Part shown: positions 11,812-22,301 of the stretch, piece after piece
Position numbering within the stretch: the first letter of the stretch is position 1
Layout: the number at the start of each line of letters is the position of its first letter
Assembly: GCA_029204225.1 (NCBI GenBank)
Contig: CM055106.1
Span: forward strand, 5,184,858-5,248,857
Direction: 5' to 3'
Source: Diphasiastrum complanatum
Taxonomy: Eukaryota > Streptophyta > Lycopodiopsida > Lycopodiales > Lycopodiaceae
DNA: 64,000 nucleotides
Position numbers and translations under genes: made by a program
The notes under the pieces: model-generated
Database searches by the model: none
The model's input: the letters and a program-made list of their open reading frames with translations, nothing else
What the model was told of the DNA's origin: nothing

Positions 11812-13030
11812 CTCTCCCTTAATGTTTACACTGTCTAGAACTATGCAAAACGAAAGTATGCATGTGTAGAACTTCCTTTGTATGATGATGTAGAATTCCT
11901 TTGAATATCGATCCTGCTTCATATTATTTCCCAATGTCTTGTTGTGGCCTTCATGTCCTTTTAGTGTATATGTGTGACTACCATGCGTGCAACATATCAC
12001 CTGATTCCTTGACTTCCTTTGCATCAAAGAACTTCAAGCTATCACAAAAGATCTCACCAACATTCATAGTAAAAATGTAATCCTCTTTGATTACAATAAC
12101 ACCATCATGTGTCGATTCCTTGAATTGAACCCACTTCAATTCTCCTGGTACTCTCATAAGTTACCACTTGTGATGAACTTGACGGACTTTGGTTGAAGTA
12201 CTCCCCCGGATGTACACTTCATGTTTGCATTCCAACCACTCTCTCCAAATAGAATAGAATATCATTCATGAACCAAACCAAATATGCAACTAAAAGAGCA
12301 TCCCCCATAGAAAGATAAATGTTTACAATACTTCCTCACACAAAGTAATTGATACTCCCCTTCAAATACTTTCTCACACAAAGTACTTGACATTATCTTT
12401 TCCATGGAATCTCCTACCTCTATCTCATACATAGAGTCACTTGCCCCAAACAACTTTCTAACTTAGAAAGCATTTCATCATGACATCTATTTATTCTGAT
12501 ACTTTGTCATGTGCAAACTTCCCAACTGGTGTAAGCCCATCTTTAACCATGTAGTTTTTCTTGAAGCTAAACAACCACCTGTACTGTTGATTTTTGACGG
12601 CTAATCAACAACCTTGGCTTCCAAATCTTATAACATAATCTACCACATGATACTTTCTCCACCAAATGAACAATCAACTATGACTTGGATGGTATCCAGG
12701 AATTACATAACCACAACAAGCAATCACTTCGATTACTTATAAATATGAAGTGATACTAGTTCAGATAGACAAGAAAGTTTCTACAACATAACCAAGTTAC
12801 TATGACTTGAATAGAAACCAAACCGATACAACATAGAATGATGACCACAGAGCTTGCCACACCTGTCACTTGTAACAAGGGACTTATCATTTGCCACCAT
12901 GATAAGAAACTGTTAATCAATGAATCGTCCCCTTGGGTATCGATTTACCTATATAGACTCATGGTCTATACTTCTCATGCAACTTTCTTCTTTCTTTTAG
13001 AGTTTTCACCTTTGTCGATTCTAACCTTGG

Positions 13031-13512
13031 TGTTGGAATGTAAATGGAATCGCTTACATTACCATAGGTTACTTTGACCCAAAAGGTCGAGAGTTGTGTA
13101 ACCATGGTTTATTTATCTCTATTAGGCCTACTAAACTTAGAGTTAGCTAAGTTAGTATGAACATAACTTGGTAGGGACTCATGGGTCCACTAGGTCTAAT
13201 TGTGACATTAAGTACCCCAACTTGACATATTGAAGGTACCTTATTCTTTCTATGCAACTTAATAGAAAGTTGGATAGTCAATATTCAAGTAGTTGGATAG
13301 CCAATAGTCATGATGATAGATAATCATCTTGGACTATGTATATGTGTGCATCCCATTTGTATGAGATACTTTTGTAAGCAATACTGACTATTCTCCTGGG
13401 CTGTTCACGAGTTTCTACACGAGGGTTACTAGCCATCTCTCTCTTTCTTTTGAGAATGCTTTGTGTGATTGAATAGTCAAGATCCTGGATCCTTAGGCTT
13501 CTATTTCCTACA
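13031..13512 (+). repeat. 5' LTR of nested copia element
   Basis: 482 bp, TG...CA, followed by the Met-tRNA primer site. It shares segments such as GGTTACTTTGACCCAAAAG and TGTGTAACCATGG with the LTR at 18273-18714 in opposite orientation, so the two belong to related copia families. Confidence 0.85.
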
Positions 13513-14137
13513 TGGTATCAGAGACTTTAGGTGATGAGATTGCTTGCAGGAGGATGCCCAATAGAAAGCTATCTTCTTCCCGTTTTGGTAGCAGAAAATC
13601 ATCGAGTTGTTGATTTTTGCAGGAGAAGAATTTGTTCATCTTCTTATAACTTTTTTGCAGGAAATTGCAGGGCACCTTCACCTATTTGAGAGCTAGCAGT
13701 AGGGTGCCCATGCTCAAACCAATTGCATGTGATTTTGACTCAATTACATGCTGAAAATTTCAGATTTATTTCTTTGTAGGAGGGCGCCCATCCACAAATG
13801 AAGATACATGTGTTTTGGACACATTTCTTGCTGAAATTTCCCTGTTGGTGAGCTTGGAGTAGGGCGCTACCATCAGCTCTATTTGCACATAGTGTGCACT
13901 CTTTTTAGCCACAAATTTCTGGTTTTGGTTTTGGCTTCATTGGAAGTCTACCTATTTTGTGAGCATTCTGTTTTTTGTGCAGAAATCAGCCACCTATTTC
14001 ATTACTTGTTGAGCAAATTGCATGTGGAGTATTGCAATCTATTGTGCTCCTAATTTCAGCTTTGAGGTTGTTGGCCTTTGAGTAGATATTGACCTGGAAA
14101 GTCTTTATCCTATCTACTACAAGCTGATTTTTAAGTT

Positions 14138-14730
14138 ATGGCTAAAGAATCGGAGTCTATTGGTTTTTTATTTAATGAAGATAGGCTGGATGGCAAATTA
14201 TTCCTTGTGGTGCTACATGATAAAGAACCTTCTAATTGCTAAAGGTTTGTGGGAAGTAGTTAATGGTGACAAAGAGAAGCCGCCTACCTCGGCACCTATT
14301 ACACCATCTAGAACAACTACTACATCATCTAAGGAGGTGTTTTTCGATGAGCAAAAGAAGTGGGATCGACGAGATACACAAGCACATTCCGTCATTGCAT
14401 TATCAGTGAAGAGATCTATCCTTCCTCATATTAGATCATGCAAGACTTCCAAAAGTGCTTGGGAGACTCTTGCCAAGATGTTTCAAGTAAAGAATGCGGC
14501 AAAAGTGGTATATCTTTGAAATCAACTTTCTATCTTGAAGATGCAAGAAGGTGATTTGCTTACAAACCACTTGACGAAGATCAAGGATCTTCGAGAGGAG
14601 GTTCATAGTGATGTATGTGGTCCAATGAGGACCGAATCCATTGGAAGGTGTAATTACTTTCTTACTTTTACTGATGACCTTTCAAGATTTACATGGATTT
14701 ATCCTATGAAGGCAAAATTTGAAGTTTTTC
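14138..14730 (+). pseudogene. copia gag fused to an integrase remnant
   Basis: ATG at 14138 starts a gag-like frame (MAKESES...), shifts frame near 14190, then continues through LWCYMIKNLLIAKGLWEVV and SAWETLAKMFQVKNAAK (about 14210-14510), typical of copia UBN2-type gag. A TGA at 14517-14519 follows VVYL. Immediately after KDLREE (about 14600) the sequence becomes integrase: VHSDVCGPMRTESIGRCNYF and TFTDDLSRFTWIYPMKAK. The zinc knuckle, protease and first part of integrase are therefore deleted. Nothing downstream to 15126 restores RT or RNase H. Confidence 0.8.
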
Positions 14731-15126
14731 CCCATGCCTCTTCCAGGGACAACTTTGATGACGCCATCATTGATGCATCTCTTGATAGTTTGCCAAATTT
14801 TTATAATGAAGACGTTGGACAGCAGGTTCAGGCATCTTCTTTGGATCATTTATAGCTCATTTTACATCATGAGCAGTCCATTATGCTTTGAGAACGGCCT
14901 CTGGAAGATTATGGACAACGTGTTCCATGTTGGGAACACTTTGGGCAGCAAAGTGTTGAACAACCCATAATAGCTCCTTGTCGGCTATTGGAGACTTTGC
15001 AGGACAACAAAAAATGTCTTACTATGAAGGGCAGGCAAATGCCTCTTTAAAATCAGTACCTCTTGCTGATTATTTTGGTTCTACACTTACTCTTCATCAT
15101 GATGTTGGTACATTGTCTATTCTATG

Positions 15127-15590
15127 AGTTATGATCAAAATCTCAGGTGTTGAATCAATGAAGCATAAAAGACAGCAATAGACTAAAGCCCTACAAGCAA
15201 TAGACAAGACAATAGGTTCTCCCACGAAGAGCCCAAGCAATACCAATCAATAATCTGAAAAATGAGTGTACAAATGCCCCTATAAATACCCTACCAATGA
15301 ACCTAAAATAGGAATTCAAAAGTAAAGGGAGGCAAAATGTGGACGGAAAATAGTGCGCCCTCCTACGGGCCCCCACTCCACACATAACCATATAATAAGG
15401 GCCCAAGGCCAGTCAATGTCATAAAAAAGGACCCAGTGCGAGTCATAAGCATATAAAAAGGCTTTTGGGCCTGTACATGACTAATATAAAATGCGTAACT
15501 AGAAATGTACATAACCAACAGTAAATGTAAAGAGGCCTGCGGAATATATGCAGAGTAGCCCAGTAGGCCTGTATCCTGTAGTCCGTAACT
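15127..15590 (-). repeat. Solo LTR of the AGTTA...TAACT gypsy family
   Basis: 464 bp, near-identical to the LTRs at 19211-19675 and 32977-33439. It is flanked by the perfect 5-bp target duplication CTATG (15122-15126 and 15591-15595) with no internal sequence attached. It therefore records a full insertion into the copia element followed by LTR-LTR recombination. Confidence 0.95.
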
Positions 15591-15972
15591 CTATGTGAGC
15601 AAGTCATTGATGGTAAGGTTTGGGAGGATGTGATGCCAAAAGAGTTTGGTACTCTTTTTTATTGTCCTTATGGTAAGAAGTTTTTTCGAATGATGTGGGA
15701 GCCTATGATGGATTACAAGTCCATGTTTCGACTTATTGCCGAGTTTATGTTGGTTCCCTACTTCGGATGGAGCATGCAAATCCTCACCCTTGGACTTGAT
15801 GCTTCATTATTATGCATTCTTTTCCTTTTATATGTTGGACATGATTGGGGATGAGATTTCGACTACTTTGGTGCGAAGTTTATTTGGCGACATGAAATTC
15901 GGACAGCAAGTTGCATTTTTCTCTTTCAAGAAGTTACTTCATGTTATGTTATGCATTTCCATTTAAGGAGGG

Positions 15973-16400
15973 TGTTGGAATGTAAATGGAATCGCTTACA
16001 TTACCATAAGTTACTTTGACCCAAAAGGTCAAGAGTTGTGTAACCATGGTTTATTTATCTCCATTAGGCCTACTAAACTTAGAGTTAGCTAAGTTAGTAT
16101 GTTCTTAACTTAGTAGGGACTCGTGGGTCCACTAGGCCTAATTGTGACATTAAGTACCCCAACTTGACATATTGGAGGTACCTCATTCTTTCTATGTAAC
16201 TTATAGAAAGTTGGATAGTCAATAGTCAAGTAGTTGGATAGCCAATAGTCAAGTAGTTGGATAGTGATCTTGGACTATGTATATTTGTGCATCCCATTTA
16301 TATGAGACACTTTTGTAAGCAATACTGACTATTCTCCTTGGCTGTCCATGAGTTTCTAATTGATTAGGTAGATCCTGGATCCTTAGGCTTCTATTTCCTA
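15973..16400 (+). repeat. 3' LTR of nested copia element
   Basis: It starts TGTTGGAATG after a purine run, follows the 5' LTR closely, but is shorter because of small deletions and lacks the terminal CA. The differences from 13031-13512 are numerous enough to mean an old insertion. Confidence 0.8.
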
Positions 16401-17284
16401 ATTCCTTCACAATCTCAGCTTATCATGCCTGAGAAACAATTTCTTGTAATGTTTCATAGCCACGGAACGTATTTCAGAGACAACCAGCCCAAGTGATATG
16501 CACACCTCCATCGGAGTCCCCAGACATGCTTCCCAACACATCACAAGCTGCTGTGGAATCCGATAGCTTTCCCTTGTCCTTGCAACGATCTGCAATAGCA
16601 GCACTCTCCAATGATCAATCTTGATTAATTTTCAGCAATCCTGGGACCTGTGAACTAGCTGCGATCTGACCTGTCTGTCCATCAGTGATCTGAAATCTGA
16701 ACTTCTCCATCAGCAATCTGAAATCTGCAGACAGCGTTCAGGTACTATAGTAGACAGTACATTGTGTCAGCATGCGTGTCCCCAATGAACAGATCTAAAA
16801 CAAATATTTGTGGCAGCGAACAGTTCAAAAAGGTTGCTCTGTGGGTATCTCTTCCAGCAATCTGCAGTCTTGACTGATTCCAGCCAGCGGAACGTTTCCA
16901 ACAACAACGATAGATCTGATTTCACAGCAGTTCTGCTCCTTTTCAGCGATCCAACAGATTTGATTCCAACAAACTGATCTCCCAACGGCCAGTCAGCGAT
17001 CTGTTCCTCCTAGCAACTTTTGACTCCATGCGTTGCTGTCCTACAACCACCTGGAATCTGAGGTAGATTTCATAATCTCCTCTTGTAGCTCAGCTCCTCC
17101 TTGTAGCACAAGATCTTCTCACAAAGCTGCCACCGTTGTGAATGAAGATCGAAACTGAGAGCTGGCTAGGGACACCACCCACACCTGCTTTTCTCCTTGA
17201 AAATGATGGCCAAATCAATGAATTGATTCCGTTCGTTGGAGGATCTCCTTGTTCTCTCGAATCTTGAACCATGCTCTAATACCA

Positions 17285-17546
17285 TGTTAGATAACTGACT
17301 TGATCATAAAAGCAACCCAAGACAAGATTCCTATTGTTGTTAGACAATAGTCATACACATGAGAGAACGACAATGATGAAGAGCTGTATTCCAACTATGT
17401 TCCATTACAAATGAGCTAGGGCGCCAACCTACATATATACTTTCTCTAATCTATGTGTAGCTAAAAAGCATAAAGCAAATAGCAAAAGACAAAAAGCAAA
17501 TTGCTATAATTACTATCTATATTGGGTAAACACCCAAGATGTATTG
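17285..17546 (-). repeat. 5' LTR of element G (truncated)
   Basis: On the plus strand it starts TGTTAGATAAC and reads outward to 17546, where homology with the lower copy stops abruptly. The initiator-Met-type primer site lies at 17273-17284. The 16401-17272 leader contains several AGC[GA]ATCTG-like motifs and no gene. Confidence 0.65.
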
Positions 17547-18272
17547 CTGCGCCTCTCAACAATGTGTTGAAAGGAGTAAAGAGCCACAAAGGTAGGCCAA
17601 GTCCTCCCATCAGATTTCAAACCCTAAATGTGCCCTAAAAGACAAAAACCAGCAAGTATCAAATCTGAAATAAACAGCACCAGAATGTGTCGAAACCACA
17701 CATTAGATGGATGTAGAAACTCGCCCTCCTACAAGCCTTGTGTGCTGAAAATCAGGCAAGCAAAAGATCAGATTAGCCTCCAACAAAGCTTTCTAAATTC
17801 TCCGGAACCCTTCTTTCTTGCCAAAAAGTGTGAACAATACACACACGAATAGGGCTGTTGCAACACCCTACAAATGGTAATATGCTGTCCAATTTTCAGC
17901 CTCGGAATGTGATCGGATCATCACAAAAAAAGAAAAAAAAATTAGCGTCTTCTTCCACACCTGGAAACAAGCAAAAAGAAGCGGATCTTCACTTTGTAAA
18001 ATCAGCAAGGGTGCTGATTTTTCAGCCAAATCAGAAGAATAGAAATCGCTTGTAGATGGGCGCCCTCCTGCAAAGGAGCAAATCTGAAAAATAGGGCAGC
18101 AGCTGACCAACGGAAGTAGGATAAAAGAAGCCCCGAAGAAGATAATTAATGGTATCTCTAGCTTCTTATAATGTTTAGGACTATATTAACGTAGTAACGA
18201 GATGGTTAATTATACTTGATCTCTTTTGGTAGGGCGCCCTAAATCAAGCATAGAAGATCCATGGCTCTGATA
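17547..18272 (-). other. Leader remnant of a minus-strand copia-type element
   Basis: On the minus strand this follows the primer site complementary to GCTCTGATACCA (about 18261-18272). It holds recurring GGGCGCCC-type blocks (about 18058 and 18231) like those in the leader of the copia element at 13560-13870. It has no gene and is cut at 17546 by element G. Confidence 0.6.
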
Positions 18273-18714
18273 CCATGTAGGAAATCAAAGTGCCAAGATC
18301 CTTCTTACATTCAATCTCCATGTAGAAGAAGAAGAGGAAGAGGAAGAAGAAGAAGAAGAAGAGGGAGAGGGTTAGGCGCCCTCAAGGAGAGAGAAAGTAG
18401 TAGCAATGCTTGAAAGGGAATGAATACATATAAATAGGCCTTCCGAGGGCCTAGACTCTTCCAAACTCTAAGTTCTAGAACCTTTAAACCCACCACTAAT
18501 TATAGGGCACCCCCAAAAGTCAAGATAGGGTCCCTTAACATAATTAGACTTTACTTGGACCCACAAATACTACTAGACCAAAATTGGGTCCAACTCAACT
18601 AAAACTGACTTAACATGGTCTAAATAATAAACCTAACCCATGGTTACACAAGTCTCGACTTTTGGGTCAAAGTAACCTATGGGAAACTAACATTATCATT
18701 TATTACTTCTAACA
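18273..18714 (-). repeat. LTR of a minus-strand copia-type element
   Basis: On the minus strand it begins TGTTAGAAGTAATAAATG at 18714 and ends CTACA at 18273, followed by TGGTATCAGAGCC, a perfect Met-tRNA primer site. It includes an AAG/GAA-rich run (about 18320-18365). The matching second LTR is not in the window. Confidence 0.8.
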
Positions 18715-18723
18715 GGTGTTAGG

Positions 18724-18957
18724 AAGATTAAATTATACACGAAATTGCATTGGAGCCAAGTTTGCTTTGCTACATTTTCAAATCGCGCGAAGTGAGGTTC
18801 ACATCCACTGCCATGCAGGCCTTGCAGTGTGCTGCAAAGGATTACTTGGCCCAATTTTTTGAGGATACGTTTATTTTGGTTGTGCATGGTAAGCGTGTTA
18901 GCATCATGCCCAAGAATTTCATTATTCTCAAACAACTCGGGGAGCATTACTCAAATC
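18724..18957 (+). pseudogene. Histone H3-fold fragment (H3 or CENH3-like), frameshifted
   Basis: Two adjacent plus-strand frames together match the H3 histone fold. The first (from 18724) reads KLYTKLHW..., comparable to the alpha-N/alpha-1 region. After a shift near 18785-18795 the second reads EVRFTSTAMQALQCAAKDYL, then FFEDT, HGKRVSIMPK and a final L...LGE, matching the order RF.S.A..ALQ.A..YL..LFEDT...H.KRV.IMPK of H3. The N-terminal tail is absent and the end is diverged, with a stop near 19004. Because of the frameshift and the transposons directly on both sides I call it a pseudogene. The fold is fairly sure; the subtype is not. Confidence 0.65.
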
Positions 18958-19210
18958 TTCATCTTGATAATGCAAATACCGAAGCTGCATGTCCACACAT
19001 CTAAACCTTCAAGTACCACGCCTAGTATTCCAAGAATCCTGACGCTCTGAATGACACAAATATCTAAAACAGTGAATGTCACACTCTAAATTTCCAAATT
19101 CCTGCAAGGTACTTTTGATTTCAAAGGTAGATGTTTATTGAACTAAAAAATGTACAACGTTTTTGTTATTGCATATTTCATGCAAGGTACTTGTGACTTC
19201 CAAGGTAAAT

Positions 19211-19675
19211 AGTTATGATCAAAATCTCAGGTGTTGAATCAATGAAGCATAAAAGACAACAATAGACTAAAGCCCTACAAGCAATAGACAAGACAATAGG
19301 TTCTCCCACGAAGAGCCCAAGCAATACCAATCAATAATCTGAAAAATGAGTGTACAAATGCCCCTATGAATACCCTACCAATGAACCCTAAAATAGGAAT
19401 TCAAAAGTAAAGGGAGGCAAAATGTGGAGGGAAAATAGTGCGCCCTCCTACGGGCCCCCACTCCACATATAACCATATAATAAGGGCCCAAGGCCAGTCA
19501 TTGTCATAAAAAAGGACCCAGTGCGGGTCATAAGCATATAAAAAGGCTTTGGGGCCTGTACATGACTAATATAAAATGTGTAACCAGAAATATACATAAC
19601 CAAGAGTAAATGTAAAGAGGCTTGCGAAATATATGCAGAGTAGCCCAGTAGGCCTGTATCCTGTAGTCCGTAACT
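19211..19675 (-). repeat. 3' LTR of element 1
   Basis: 465 bp; minus-strand termini AGTTACGGACT...CATAACT. Outer side abuts TAAAT; inner side abuts a short purine run (AGGGAG on the minus strand, about 19676-19681). Confidence 0.95.
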
Positions 19676-19751
19676 CTCCCTGGCTATAAAGAACATTGCC
19701 CCCAATGTAGGCAAAATAAGATAAGAACCAGTGCCAGAGAAAAATACTGCA

Positions 19752-20838
19752 TCAAGATATCCCATCTGAGAAAGGAACATCAAGAGAAGCCGGAGCATCC
19801 CGAGAAGCAATGGTAGCTGCAAGTGATCGAGCCTGATGAGCTAGGATAGGGGTATGATAAAAAACATCAATGGGCTCCCAACTAGCCTCCTCAATAGGAC
19901 GACCATCCCATTGGACCAAAAACTGAACCTGCTGATGGCGACGACTATGCAATAAGCGCACCTGTAAAATAGCAGCTGGCAGGAATAGAAAAAGCTCTGG
20001 ATCTGTAGGAAATGAGGAATCTCGAGGAGCATCATCCTCAATAGCAGCACGTAATAAACTGACATGAAAGATATCACAAGCCCGAGTAGCAGCAGATAAC
20101 TCAAGACGATATGTAACTGGACTGAGGCGCTCAAGAATCTGAAAAGGCCCATAATAGCGCGGCGCAAGCTTCTCAGTAGAAGCAAGACCCTGTAAAAAAC
20201 GATGGCGAGCAAAGCGTAACCGGAGAAAAACAGTATCTCCCTCTGCAAACTCAACATGGCGTCGATGACAATGAACAATGGTCCTGTACCGCTGCTGAAT
20301 ATGCTGTAAATGAGTAGCCGCTCTAGTAATAATCTCCCGAGCACTCGAAAGATAAGATGAAATAGTAACAGGTGCATCATCTGGAGGAGCAGGTATACTG
20401 GGTAGAACTGGTGAGTATCCATGAGCAAGCAGGAAAGGAGAAACACCTGTGCTGGAACTAACAGAACTGTTATAACTATACTCAGCCAAACATAAATGCT
20501 GATCCCAATCACGACCAGAAGGAGAAACATAATGTCGTAAATAATCCTCCAATACCCGGTTAATAACCTCAGACTGACCATCCGCAGAAGAATGATAAGT
20601 AGTGCCCATAAGTATCCTAACATCCAAGATACGCATAAGCTGTGTCCAAAAACTTGATGTAAACTTGGTATCCCGATCAGTAAGTATAGATCGTGGGAGA
20701 CCATGTAAGCGAAAAATCTCAGAAATAAATATACGACCACACTGCTCTGCTGTAATAGTACGTCTGACTGGTATGAAAGGAGCTTGTTTAGAAAACCTAT
20801 CAACTACCACCAAACAAGAGTCATGACCACGCTAAGTA
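19752..20838 (-). pseudogene. Element 1 integrase core and chromodomain
   Basis: Minus-strand frame with [46 protein letters not shown] (the D-D-E core) and SYNSSVSSSTGVSPFLLAHG. Near the C-terminus (about 19800-19970) QVQFLVQWDGRPIEEASWEP is a chromodomain, as in element A. Upstream it is closed by TAG where the sister element has CAG (before RGHDSC, about 20832), and by a second TAG at about 20878 where the sister has TGG (RKWTD). Integrase inserts the cDNA; chromodomains are thought to steer insertion to particular chromatin. Confidence 0.93.
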
Positions 20839-20876
20839 CGGGGAAAACCTAAAATGAAGTCCATAGATATATCAGT

Positions 20877-22139
20877 CTACTGGCGGGAAGGAATAGGCCA
20901 ACTTTGAAGGAGACCGCCAGGTTTTTCACGGGAATACTTGTTACGAAGGCAAAAATCACAAGTATGAATAAGGTGGGAAAGCTCACGCTTCATGGAAGGC
21001 CAATAAAAATGTTCTTTCAAACGGAACAAGGACTTCTGAAAACCAAAATGGCCACCAACAGGAGAGGAATGGGCATCAAGGAGGAGCTGTGGACGTATGT
21101 CGAGAGTGCTGGGAATACATAACGAACCATAGTGAAACAAACGATGGTTAACAATGGAATAAACCTGGTGAGGGTGAGAGGAAGGACGAGAGGCAGACGA
21201 CATAATATCACGAAAGTCTGGACATGTGGCATAAGCCTGAGGAAGATCATCATATCAAGAGTGGGGAGACGTAACAAGACTGTAAGTAAGAGCAGGTAAA
21301 CGAGACAAAGCATCAGCAGCAACGTTACTTTTACCAAGCTTATAATGAATATCAAAATGAAAGGACTGTAAAAACTGAAGCCAACGGTACTGACGATCAC
21401 TAAGATCCTTTTGTGTATACAAATAATGACATGACTGGTGATCAGTAAAAACATCAAACGGAACACGATACAGATAATGACGCCACTTCTTTAAAGCAAA
21501 AATGATAGCAAGCAACTCTTTTTCATGAGTGGAATAGCGCTGCTCATACGAACGAAGACAACGGGATTCATATGCAATAACACACTGACGCTGACGTAAC
21601 AAAGCACCTTATCCTGTGGAACTAGCATCAGTCTCAACAGCAAAACGCTGGGAAAAATCTGGAAGACATAAAACAGGGGCAGTGGTAAGCTTAACCTTCA
21701 AGTATCAAAAGCTGACTGACATGCGGGAGTCCAAGCAAACGAAGTTTCCTTTTTCAACAAAGCATGCAAAGGAGATGCAAGAGTGGCAAAATGAGCAACT
21801 GGTTTACGAAGATGGATAGCAAGACCAAGAAACATACGAACATCATGAACATTAGCAGGCTCAGGCCATGAAAGAACAGAACGGACCTTACGAGGGTCGA
21901 GACGAACAATACCATTAGTAACAAAGAAGCCCAAAAACTCTTTTTGTACAACAACAAAAGAACATTTAGAATGTTTAGCATACAGATGATGAGTAACTAA
22001 CAAAACAAAAACAGAACGAACGTGCTGAACATGAAGAGAGAGAGTGGTGCTATAAATGAGGATATCGTCAAAATAAACAATGACACACTTTCCAAGCAGA
22101 GGACGAAAGATGTTATTCATGACATTCTGAACATCCATT
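20877..22139 (-). pseudogene. Element 1 RT C-terminal half, RNase H and integrase zinc domain
   Basis: RT part at 21698-22138: VIVYFDDILIYS (YFDD box), KCSFVVVQKEFLGFFV, WPEPANVHDVRMFLGLA. RNase H at about 21255-21660: ETDASSTG then TAA then GALLRQRQCVIAYESR, YSTHEKELLAIIFALKKWRHY, TDHQSCHYLYTQ. Integrase zinc domain at 20877-21203: H...H (GGHFGFQKS) and CDFCLRNKYS. A frameshift near 21698 separates RT from RNase H. The sequence continues into 24285-24640 across the copia insertion. Confidence 0.92.
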
Positions 22140-22213
22140 AACCCTAAGCACTAACACTATGCAATTAACACTACATCCATTAACTCTACGTTCCACAATG
22201 AGATAGATACTTG

Positions 22214-22301
<88 letters not shown>

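Larger units (their letters stand above)
13031..16400 (+). mobile_element. Ty1/copia element with large internal deletion, nested in element G
   Basis: Related LTRs lie at 13031-13512 and 15973-16400, both starting TGTTGGAATGTAAATGG. The 5' LTR ends ...CCTACA and is followed by primer site TGGTATCAGAG (13513-13523). A purine run (AAGGAGGG, about 15965-15972) precedes the 3' LTR. Only gag and small integrase remnants survive in 2.4 kb of interior, and a solo gypsy LTR sits at 15127-15590. I could not recognise a clean target duplication; the 3' LTR end (CCTA then ATTCC) has lost its CA. Confidence 0.85.
11395..17546 (-). mobile_element. Minus-strand LTR retrotransposon (element G), truncated at both ends
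   Basis: About 248 bp are shared between 11395-11646 and 17301-17546 in the same orientation, which I read as remnants of two LTRs. On the minus strand the upper copy ends in ...ACA at 17285 and is followed by a primer site (TGGTATTAGAGC, 17284-17273). The lower copy is preceded by a purine tract (complement of CTCTCCCTTAA, 11812-11822). The interior is 11823-13030 plus 16401-17272, split by a nested copia element. I recognise no intact pol; the minus ORF at 12262-12453 has no clear family. The upper LTR is cut at 17546, the lower lacks about 10 terminal bp. Confidence 0.7.
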
